Assembly (NCBI GenBank): GCA_024516155.1
Contig: JAJJXM010000014.1
Coordinates: forward strand, 310,001-374,000
Direction: 5' to 3'
DNA from: Pyronema omphalodes
Lineage: Eukaryota > Ascomycota > Pezizomycetes > Pezizales > Pyronemataceae
Length of the DNA stretch: 64,000 nucleotides
Below, piece after piece: positions 56,061-64,000 of the stretch. The notes beneath the pieces are model-generated. The model was not told where the DNA came from. It ran no database searches and saw only the letters and a list, made by a program, of their open reading frames with translations. Made by a program: the position numbers and the translations under genes. How positions within the stretch are numbered: position 1 is the stretch's first letter; each line of letters starts with the position of its first letter.

Positions 56061-56844
56061 CGTACACAAAATCGGGTGTTTTTTCAAACCACACTCTAAA
56101 TCACAGAGGTGCTTAATTTAAACCACCAAAAAATTCATTTACCTACAAATTTATCGGTTATTTCCCTTCTGTGAAACACCTACTAAACAACTAGTAAACA
56201 CCTTTTTAAACACCTACTAAACACCTTTAAACCATCCTCGCTTATTAAATTGGCAGTGTTTGGCCGAACGTGTGGTTTAAATCACGTATAATAGTGGTTT
56301 AATCACGCACCTCAGATATTTCTTAAACATGTTAAATCGGTTACTTAATCACTAGCTGATTATTTAATATGTTTCTAGCTATTGCCAGGTCTAGTTGCAC
56401 TAAGTACTATATATAGCTACAGCCCCGCTTGTATCGCTATTAATGCATGTGCGTGCCACCCTAATTGATTATTCCTACACCTCTAATTGTATACTCCATA
56501 CCCAATCCGAATATGCCAGTAATCCATATCCGTAACAAACTCCATGATGATAAGAAAATGTGAAATGATTTAAACGCCCTGAACGATATATCCGGTATGC
56601 AGTTAGTTTATTTCCATCACTGATATGTATTGGTTTCGAGGCGATAGTACTTACCTTGCAAATTATTTCTGAAATGTAATCAGATATAATCACTGAATCT
56701 TGAAGTTAGTCTTTTGATTTCTAATATCTCTCTTGACATTAGCAATCTGTTCAACCTGTTTCTACATTGGCGGGAAGCTTAAAATGTATTGAAGATTGTA
56801 GTAATGAGAGGAGAGAAAAAGGTGGAAGTGGAAAATGCAAAGAG

Positions 56845-57029
56845 TTGATTGATGATAGATGGGCAAGTACGACGAAAGAAGCTACATATAGGCCAGGAAT
56901 GTCCTGCATGCCCGCATCAACATCTACCTCCACTACATTGATTGACGATATATGGGCAAGTACAACAAAAGAAACTACATATAGGCCAGGCATATCCTGC
57001 ATGCCCGCATCAACATCCATCTCCACTAC
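56845..57029. repeat. 93-bp tandem duplication
   Basis: Two copies starting TTGATTGA, about 90 percent identical by eye. The unit length is a multiple of three. Confidence 0.9.
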
Positions 57030-57072
57030 ACGGCGAACCAAGCACCTTTCTCCAACAAGAGGGGAAATCGTT

Positions 57073-57087
57073 GGGGGGGGGGGGGGG
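57073..57087. repeat. Poly-G run
   Basis: About 15 G, directly after AAATCGTT. Confidence 0.9.
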
Positions 57088-57209
57088 TTGTTCTTGAAGT
57101 TTCTTTTCATTATCATAATCATCAGCAGTAACAGCAGAAGGGAATTATGGAGAAAGTGAAGATTTTGTTTGACCTACTATGCATTGCAGGCTTCTGGTAT
57201 GTAAAGTCA

Positions 57210-57380
57210 GTGTTTAGTTAAACTACTTTGGATGGTTCAAATAAACCCCAAAGAATAAGTGGCACACCGAGTGTTTATTTAAACTACTTTGGATGGTTCA
57301 AATGAACCCCAAAGAATAAGCGACAAAGTCGGTGTTTATTTAAACTACTTTGAATGGTTTGAATAAACCCCACAAAAAAC
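57210..57380. repeat. 61-bp tandem repeat
   Basis: Three copies starting GTGTTTAKTTAAACTACTTTG, each with GGTT.AAT.AACCCC later in the unit. It belongs to the AAACACC-rich segment. Confidence 0.92.
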
Positions 57381-57544
57381 AAATGAGGGTCGTTGTGTAA
57401 CTAAACAACGCTACGGTAGTTTAGCTAAACACCATGAATCACTCTAAACAACTATGGTGTTTAGGGTGTTTAAATAGACTCTTTGGGGGTTTAACTAAAC
57501 TACTAAGATGTTTGAACTAACCTACTCTAGCCCGGTTGCTTAAA

Positions 57545-58171
57545 CCACAGGGAGTAAGCATCTCAAGCGTTGCTTCATATTCCTTGAGTTCCTTCATTGC
57601 ATCATTTGCTATTCCATTTTCTCTCCCAATCATATCTACCAAGTTTCTGAATGCATCTGGGACATCTGTGAGAAGAAGCTTTCATGACGTGTTATCACTT
57701 ATAGCCTCCTTTGCGTCTTTCAGTTCTCTCCGTAGGTTGATTGCAGTAGCGGAGAATTCAGCAATAGGTTTTCCAGGAACAGGGCGCAGTGCTAGAAAGC
57801 GATTTGTTAGGCGCCTTCTGCCAGTCTTACTATCTGCGGCGCTGTATTCCTCTTTTCTGTTTTTCCAAAGTTCAGTGGGATTTTCGAAGTCGTCGAGTTG
57901 AGAGCAGATTTCCTCAGTCATTGCATTGAATAACAGGGATACTGCTCTTGAATGTCGAATCTCAAAGTCTGCACGTTCCGTCACGCTCCTGCTCACTTCT
58001 GCTGGGTCACCTTGCAAGAGCAATGGTCACATGGGTTTCATGACCCAATACAATGTTCCAAGCACGCTCAGTTCTGAGCGCGCGCTTCATGTTTGCTGCC
58101 CAAGTGGCATAGTTGTGGTCATTGAGATGAGTAAAATTCCCGCCGGCATGTTTAAGGATATCCTTAGGCAT
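57545..58171 (-). pseudogene. Copia-type retrotransposon gag relic (UBN2 family)
   Basis: ATG at 58171 starts MPKDILKHAGGNFTHLNDHNYATWAANMKRAL, a Copia gag N-terminus. About 50 codons later a frameshift near 58015 moves the coding to another frame (AVSLLFNAMTEEICSQLDDFENPTELWKNR, then RRRLTNRFLALRPVPGKPIAEF). A TGA follows DNTS, after which the same frame reads FRNLVDMIGRENG..MKELKEYEATLEMLTP. Then homology stops at the AAACACC-rich segment. These blocks in this order match fungal Ty1/Copia gag polyproteins. Protease, integrase and reverse transcriptase are absent and no LTR was recognised. The element is dead: a frameshift, a stop and a 3' truncation. Confidence 0.8.
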
Positions 58172-58457
58172 GGCAGGTAGTAATAGGTAGAAACTCGGAG
58201 GTAGTATCGTTGTGTTGAAATGGATAGAGATGTAGAATTCTGTAGCGGTTGCGCGAGAGGGCTTGTAACCTGTGAGAAAGGACAGGGAGAGACAGACGGT
58301 TCTATTGTGAATAATGATGACGATACAGAGAGAGGAAGCATTAGGTATAGTAGAAAATTCGGTGGGTCTCATCCTCCTTATCAAATCCCGTCTAGTGTCC
58401 CACTTTGTCCCCCTCAAGGTTTGGCTTGAGCAATCTCAAGGACCTTGTTCCGACAAG
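58172..58457. other. Leader of the Copia relic
   Basis: Sequence upstream of the gag start on the minus strand. It is CT-rich when read that way. No LTR or primer-binding site could be identified. Confidence 0.4.
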
Positions 58458-58740
58458 CTGGATTGCCTGTTCTTGGCAATCTTCTAACCATTGGAATTTT
58501 TGAGTCGGGTTGCAATAGATATATGTTGAATTGTCTTCTTTAGTTTGCTAAATCATGATTGGTGTCTATGGTGATCCTTCGTATGTCGTTTCTCTGCTTT
58601 CCTCCGTTTATTCGACTGTGAATATTTTTTTGCGGGAACTAGTTTATAACTACATTATCCATACACCATCATTTCATAGTGGCCTTATTTAATCTCCACA
58701 TACTCTCAATCAATAGAAAACCATAAACATCACGCCCTGT
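58458..58740 (+). repeat. 3'-flank repeat, copy B
   Basis: Shares its first ~130 bp with copy A and its later ~200 bp with copy C (ACTAGNTT.., CATCATTTCATAGTGGCCTTAT, AATAGAAAACCATAAACATCAC). It thus bridges the two and shows that the original unit is at least 280 bp. Confidence 0.82.
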
Positions 58741-59001
58741 AGTGCACAAATCCTAGTGATAATGAATATTAGGCAGTTTTCCCCACTTGCAAAACCCTTT
58801 TATTCATATAATTCTGTTCTAGTTACATGACCCACCCCTAACTAAAGAATTCAATATCAAATCCCAATCACCTTCAATATCCAACCCTATCCAACCTCCC
58901 ACGAGCCCCAACCGCATACATCCCCCCTTCATCATTCCCGCTCCCCAAAACCCATCCTTTTCCCAGTAATTCCCTGTTCCCATCCAACCAACACCCCCAC
59001 C
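58741..59001. other. Spacer and leader of the 66-residue ORF
   Basis: C/A-rich towards the right end; nothing else is seen. Confidence 0.5.
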
Positions 59002-59202
59002 ATGTCAAACCTAAGCATCAAATCTCTCCAAGCTCTTTCACGGGCAATCGATAACTACAAACAAATCACCGCTCTATCTCTTTCCGGTATCGCAAATCTA
59101 CCGGTATCACTGCAGCCAAACCCAACCCAATACCCCTTATATGGATCCTCCTCCAAATCCCCAGTACCTCGTAACACTGGGTATCACAGCAACTTCAGGT
59201 GA
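59002..59202 (+). CDS. Small orphan ORF of 66 residues
   Basis: It starts at ATG 59002 after a C/A-rich leader (ACCCCCACCATG, a favourable fungal start context). The peptide opens with an amphipathic helix-like stretch (LSIKSLQALSRAIDNYKQI), then IANLPVSLQPNP and a Ser/Pro-rich end. There is no signal peptide, no known domain and no paralogue in the window. The leader resembles in style those of the 52.8-kb and 55.1-kb genes, which also start MS-. Coding status rests on leader and start context only. Confidence 0.45.
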   Translation: MSNLSIKSLQALSRAIDNYKQITALSLSGIANLPVSLQPNPTQYPLYGSSSKSPVPRNTGYHSNFR

Positions 59203-60540
59203 ATTTAGGTCAAGATCACTACGGCTAGGATGTAAGAAACAAATATCTAAGCGAATTCGTTAAGTATATTGTCTACCCATAAGCTATAAGTTGTAAGTTG
59301 TAACTAATATAATCCCGTCCTTTCAGTACCATAGGATGTTAACTCTGATCAAATATCAATTACGAACCAGAAGGTCCAGAACCCTATCATCTGATCTGAT
59401 CTACAATCACACAAAGAAACCTAGACTATAGCTATGGCTATAGATAGTCTCAGACAGAGGTTTATGACTATCTATCAATTTTCAAATCGTCTGCAGAGAA
59501 TTATCGTAATGGAAATTTATGAAAATATACCGGTATATATGATGATAACCGTGATGCAATTGTATAATATTTTTTCCTGCAAGTGACTTTTGAGCCTCGA
59601 TCAGCTTATGATTCATCAAGTGATATAACTTAGTTGTGAAAATAATTTGACGGGGCGTGAGGTTTGATGCGGTGCTGGAAGATGGATTATGCGCCTAGAG
59701 CCGGAGCTTGGACTGCAATGGTCGACGACTCGACGGTGGCTATGGATTAGCAACCGGGGGCCCGGGAATTCGGGGAGGATTATGAAACTGTGGTGGTGGG
59801 AAGGCGGAGTAGATCTAGTCGATGGAAGGAGGGATTTATGGTATGTAGAGGGGGGTTGGGGGATTGATACGGCGAGGGAACTGATTACGGGACCCTGGGT
59901 GGTGGGTGGTGTAAATCCCGATTTTTGGTTCTACTTAATTGAAAATTCTACATAGACGAGGGAGGGGGGGTAGTACATAATGTGCATAAGGTGCATAATA
60001 TGCATAAGATGTATTCTCCTTAATGTTCATCAACTGAAAAAACAATTTCGAAATAAATTCTTTATCTCTCGTATCTTATCTCTCGTACCTTGAGGCTTGA
60101 TTCTTACAGCTTCTTTTTTGAATTATGTCATGTTGATATATAGCCTGTATGATGTATCGAAATAACAGGTGAAAAATGGTTGCGTAGGTTTAACCGCAAA
60201 TGACTGTTAGGATTTATTGAATTAAACTGTGGGATGATTTGGAATTTAGTTATCAGGCATCAGGCATCAGTTACCTGGTGAATCTTTCGCTTGAGCTGTA
60301 GATTTCTCTCGTTTTTCGACGCTATTTTCTCTCCGTCACCGAGAATGACTTTGTATCTACCATACCTAAGGGATATAAATCCAGCAATAAGGAATTATGG
60401 AAAAACAAAAAGAACACCTCTGACTTTAATCTGGAATATCGGCAGGGATTTATATATCTATGTATTCTCCCTACCCAAAAAACTACCTTTTATCCAAAAC
60501 TTTTATCCCCAAAGCCACCCCAAGAACCCCGGATACACCC
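59203..60540. other. Intergenic region
   Basis: It includes a G-rich plus-strand frame (59689-59955) with Trp-rich translation and no domain support, and non-coding A/T-rich sequence. Confidence 0.5.
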
Positions 60541-60765
60541 ATATATATTATACAGTCTTTTTTGATTTTCTAAATCTCGTTTACTATCCATGCTGACCCT
60601 CCGTTTTTCAGCTTACTGTCTACTTTCTCCCTCTTCTCCGATTCTGAGCAATTCTTAGTCAGTCTAATTGATAACTAGATTCTCCGTGCATCATCATTTA
60701 TCTATGGCCTTATCAACTTTCTACGTTTTATCTATCAATAAAAAACTATAAACATCACATGTGAC
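60541..60765 (+). repeat. 3'-flank repeat, copy C
   Basis: Matches copy B in order: TCTTTTTTGATTTTCTAAATC, CATCATCATTTATCTATGGCCTTAT, and ATCAATAAAAAACTATAAAC followed by ATCAC. It is diverged but clearly related. Confidence 0.78.
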
Positions 60766-62520
60766 ATAAGGTGTATGTAGTACATAAAAACGAGTGAGAC
60801 TGTGGACCCCTGAACGTTGATGATCCTGGATCTGCAGACCCTGGTGAATAGAACCTGGGTAGGTTACCGGCAGCTAACCATGCCATCGGGTTTCTATATA
60901 CTTGCTTTATGGGGGGGGGGGAGGATTTGGATGATAACTATGACTTGGGATTACACTGTTGATGGCATCGAAACTTTGTTGGGGAAGGGAATGATACAAC
61001 TTTGGATAAAGCACGCTAGCTAGAGAGTGTTATGAAGGGGTAAATATGCAAATAGCGTCAATAACTGTAGTTGAAGAGATTCAGATATTTAGATTTTTTT
61101 AAAAAAGAGGTTCTTTACAATATTCTCCTCTTCAGGTCACTTTTCCATACGACCCCATAATGGCCGGGTAATGCCTCTACAGTATTTCAACTCTGGACAA
61201 GGATATACATCATAGGTCCATAGCTCGAGGAGGAGGGGATTCGCATGGTGATACATAATCCCGTGACGATAAATTAACAGCAAATACGAAATTAGATTTC
61301 GTAATTCTCTACAGGATCCCATTTTTTAGTTCTTTATTTTCCCGAGACTTTTTGCCGTGCCGCGTGTCTTGATGTGCCCCTATACCCAGGCTACAAGCAC
61401 ATTGGCACCGCAGTCGTGGCAGTCATGGCATTTGATGTTGCACTGCCACAACCGTCAACGACAACGTTACTTTTGTTCACCGGTAAGTTGTAACGGCTAT
61501 CGATACTGTTACGTACATACGGGGCCCCACAGAAGCGACGATGCGACGTTACATACATACGGCATACGACGTAGGTTTCACAATAAAAAAACCGTCGAAG
61601 TGCACAGTGTAGATAGATAAATAGATAGATAGATAAAATATGTTGGATTATTCTATGTTGTGCGAAGTGTACTTCTGGAGGCGTTTTTTTTGATGGTTCG
61701 CATCTCGCGTATGTATGTAGGCGTATATACTATGTACACAATGTCGCGATGAAGTGCTGAAGTGCTGAAGCCACTCCCGTTTTTGCACTTGTGGAGTTTA
61801 TATACCGGAGGTCGATGGAGATGTGTTTGAAACTTTGATGCAACTGACTGGTTTTATGACTTTTGATTTTCGGTCCTCATGAAGCTGGTTGTTTCAATCG
61901 TTTTTTCTTTCTGTTTTTTTCCCGCCAATTTGGGCAGTCTTTGCTCTCGAAATCTAGATTTGGAATATATCGCTTTTAGCTCGACTTCCAAGGTTGAAAA
62001 CTGCGCGTGTTTCTCGGCATGGTGTTGGTTTAACGCTTTGGCGATGATGCCTGGGGGTTTAAGAGCGCACCTGTTGTCTGTTGTTCTGCAAAGTCCAAAA
62101 GGGACAAAAATATGTCAATACCAAACCAATACTTCCTACAAATAATTTAATAAAATTTCTTCTGGAAATTGTTACATATTCAATCTATCTCCCATCGCAT
62201 TCATTGCAAACACAACCATCATCGACAGGTACCGTTGTCTTTTGAAGCTAAACTTAAATTCCTCAAGAACGACAATCGCTATCCCTGCATTAAGCGTCGT
62301 AAGTTAGATACGCCTTAGCCCGTTCGCCAGCTCTCCACACTCCAACCTCTCTGAGCCTCTCCGAAAAAAACACAGCAAAGTCAGACTACCGATACACGCT
62401 CTTCGCGACGAATAACGCTCTCTATGCCCTCTCCCTAACACCTGCATCGATCTCGTTACGACTCAGCGTAGAAGCCACCGCTCCGACAGAAACCCCCTTA
62501 CCTTCAGCGAAGGCGCCACA
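60766..62520. other. Intergenic region upstream of the glycosyltransferase gene
   Basis: A G10 run lies near 60911 and TAGA tetramers near 61612-61635. No gene is supported. The last ~350 bases are C-rich and probably the leader of the next gene. Confidence 0.5.
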
Positions 62521-64000
62521 ATGGACCGCCCGCGCCACAGCAAGCTCCACCGTTGCGGCCAACTGATCTGGAACCTCTGTATCGTATTCATCGTTTATGG
62601 CATAATCTTCGAAGTTATTGTTATTTCGCGAACCGGCAGTTTCAACCCTTTTTCAAAGCCGGTCGCCTCTTCAAATGCACCAACCATCCCCGAAGGCTCT
62701 CTCAGCGGAGGTGTCAACTACCGTCTTCGACCTACAACGCTGGTAAAGAACATAAACGATGCCTACGCAGGCCCTAGACGTCATGTCGATACTTTGGCCA
62801 ACTACGGAAAGCTCATAGAAGCCTGTCGAGGTTCTGCTACAGGATTGGAGAAAATGAGATTCGTCTACAATTGCTTGGAATACTTGTCAAAGGAGGAAGA
62901 TGATTACTTATTCCTCCCCTCGGATTCACCGGCCTCGAAAAGCGACCCCTCTTACCCCGCTGTAGAAACCGCCGCTCCCGCCAACAAAACTAATATCGGA
63001 CAATGTCCCGGCCCAGTACAACTATTCCACACCTACTGGACTGGTCCTTCCACCTGGCGTGTGGAGTTGTTTATCAAGGCATATCTCTACACACAAAACC
63101 TCCCCTGTTCCCGTTTGTGGATCTGGCTAGACAGCGACACCAACCCGACCGCAGTTGCGGACATGATGCAAGATAAAGGATTCGCCCGGTTCCTTCCCTT
63201 AGTTGAGCGCGGCGACATCACCTTAAAAGCCTGGAACTTCCCCACGCGGATCCCATTACCAAAAGGCACAATTGCCTCGGATCCTCTTTATTCTCAAATC
63301 CTCGCCAACCGCGCCCTGAAATCCGCAAGTTCTACCGAGGAGAAGAAAATTGAAGACTTAGGAGATGGAGTCACCATTCATCCAGATGGAAGCGAATGGA
63401 TTGAGTTTTCAGAACGTCAGATGACTTTCCTTCCCGTCGCTGTTTCTGATGCTGTCCGTTTCATTGTGCTGCATCTAAATGGTGGGGTTTATTTGGATAT
63501 GGATATTATGTTACTCAGGGATATGCGGCCGTTGTTACTTACCCCGGATCACAACTTTGCAGAGAGATGGGCTGTGCATTCTCACCCGGGAGATTTCAAT
63601 ACCGCCGTTCTTTCACTAAATGCCAATTCTTCCTTGTCGAGTTACTTGGTGAGAGGAGGAGTTCGAATGGGATTAAACTTTCATCCTATGATTGTCGGAA
63701 GAATGGCTTGGAAAGATGGAAGGGTTGAGGAACTGGCTATGTTTGAAACCGGGTTATTTGATCCCATCTGGGGAGAATTCAACTGGGGAAGAGAAGGAAG
63801 ATGTACCGTGCCATGTTTCAAAGACTACGGACAAGCCTTCCTAGGAACCCGGGAGGCGATCAGGGACGAATGGCAATCATATGATGGACCGCAATTGGAG
63901 GAGAAGGTACCCAATGCAGGAGGAGTAACGGAGCTGAAGAAAAGAGATGCAGCTCCAGCGAGTGCAGCGGAAAAGACCTTGAAGGGTGAAGATGGAAGTT
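62521..64000 (+). CDS. GT32-like DXD glycosyltransferase (type II Golgi membrane protein), 3' partial
   Basis: An open frame of at least 493 codons runs off the right edge with no intron so far. Residues of about 15-35 form a single signal-anchor helix after a short basic tail (MDRPRHSKLHRCG), giving type II Golgi topology. The lumenal part has FHTYWTGPSTWRVELFIKAYLYTQNLP and LWIWLDSD, the entry to a GT-A fold. SDAVRFIVLHLNGGVYLDMDIMLL then carries the metal-binding DxD (residues 326-328), as in glycosyltransferase sugar-binding DXD proteins (GT32, OCH1/SUR1-like superfamily). It probably transfers a hexose from a nucleotide sugar to glycans or glycolipids; the substrate cannot be told. The cysteines in GRCTVPC may form a disulphide. 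The end of the protein is outside the window. Confidence 0.87.
   Translation, partial: MDRPRHSKLHRCGQLIWNLCIVFIVYGIIFEVIVISRTGSFNPFSKPVASSNAPTIPEGSLSGGVNYRLRPTTLVKNINDAYAGPRRHVDTLANYGKLIEACRGSATGLEKMRFVYNCLEYLSKEEDDYLFLPSDSPASKSDPSYPAVETAAPANKTNIGQCPGPVQLFHTYWTGPSTWRVELFIKAYLYTQNLPCSRLWIWLDSDTNPTAVADMMQDKGFARFLPLVERGDITLKAWNFPTRIPLPKGTIASDPLYSQILANRALKSASSTEEKKIEDLGDGVTIHPDGSEWIEFSERQMTFLPVAVSDAVRFIVLHLNGGVYLDMDIMLLRDMRPLLLTPDHNFAERWAVHSHPGDFNTAVLSLNANSSLSSYLVRGGVRMGLNFHPMIVGRMAWKDGRVEELAMFETGLFDPIWGEFNWGREGRCTVPCFKDYGQAFLGTREAIRDEWQSYDGPQLEEKVPNAGGVTELKKRDAAPASAAEKTLKGEDGS

Larger units (their letters stand above)
56751..57122 (-). other. Open frame of 123 codons with a 31-residue tandem repeat (doubtful gene)
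   Basis: The 93-bp tandem repeat at 56845-57029 keeps phase, so the minus strand encodes two copies of VDVDAGMQDxPGLYVxSFVV followed by LAHxSSIN. Low codon evidence and the repeat context make expression doubtful; there is no known domain. Confidence 0.3.
56066..57545. other. AAACACC/GGTGTTT-rich segment, possibly an unclassified mobile element
   Basis: The left third (56080-56350) is full of AAACACC and CACCTACTAAACACC on the plus strand. The right third (57200-57540) is full of GGTGTTTA and TTTAAACTAC, giving an overall inverted-repeat flavour around a central 0.7 kb. The left edge interrupts the 3'-flank repeat and the right edge truncates the Copia gag relic, as expected for an insertion. 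No transposase is visible. Confidence 0.45.

Noticed and set aside
57536..57901. Plus-strand frame of 121 codons
   Set aside because: Antisense shadow of the Copia gag relic.
59689..59955. Trp/Gly-rich 88-codon frame
   Set aside because: G-rich composition produces the frame; no leader, domain or paralogue.

Overview
The window is nuclear DNA of a filamentous ascomycete. The evidence is short GT..AG introns (about 50-130 nt) with CTAAC-like branch sites, a fungal-type phytochrome histidine kinase, a Mediator MED13 subunit, a LAMTOR1/Meh1-type myristoylated protein, and degraded MULE and Copia transposons. A Leotiomycete (Helotiales-like) origin is my inference from protein flavour only and has not been tested.

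Gene layout. From 2.5 to 7.3 kb (minus) lies a seven-exon fungal phytochrome (PAS-GAF-PHY-HisKA-HATPase-receiver). From 7.3 to 25.8 kb the DNA is gene-poor: an orphan kinase-fold-like protein (10.7-11.8 kb, minus), a single-pass membrane protein (17.2-17.8 kb, plus), a small Cys-cluster protein (19.6-19.9 kb, minus) and a probable start-lost secreted-protein relic (21.6-22.0 kb, minus). At 25.8-26.8 kb is copy 1 of an old inverted duplication. An Amidoligase_2-type gene follows at 27.5-29.0 kb (minus), with an in-frame TAG. After a cluster of minisatellites come a 1,522-residue nuclear coiled-coil protein (31.5-36.4 kb, minus) and a LAMTOR1/Meh1 orthologue (37.2-37.8 kb, minus). A 7-kb intergenic zone packed with more than a dozen unrelated minisatellites leads to MED13 (45.0-50.0 kb, plus), which is again followed by minisatellites.

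The 52-62 kb part is a repeat nest. It holds copy 2 of the inverted duplication (a small orphan gene plus a sugar-transporter relic), a 561-bp MULE deletion derivative with 78-bp terminal inverted repeats (TIRs) and a 9-bp target-site duplication (TSD), a small repeat-rich orphan gene, an AAACACC-motif-rich segment, a Copia-type gag relic, three copies of one 3'-flank sequence, and a 66-residue orphan ORF. The right edge holds a GT32-like Golgi glycosyltransferase that runs off the window.

How the genes work together. No biosynthetic cluster or obvious shared pathway is visible. The conserved genes have unrelated jobs: red-light sensing, TORC1/EGO anchoring, Mediator kinase-module function and glycosylation. 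They stand as isolated housekeeping or regulatory genes between fast-evolving orphan and repeat-rich stretches. The most unusual observations are the in-frame stop in the amidoligase, a phytochrome intron whose removal appears to break the frame, the diverged inverted duplication carrying a small orphan gene with a transporter relic, the MULE derivative, and the dense array-of-arrays upstream of MED13.
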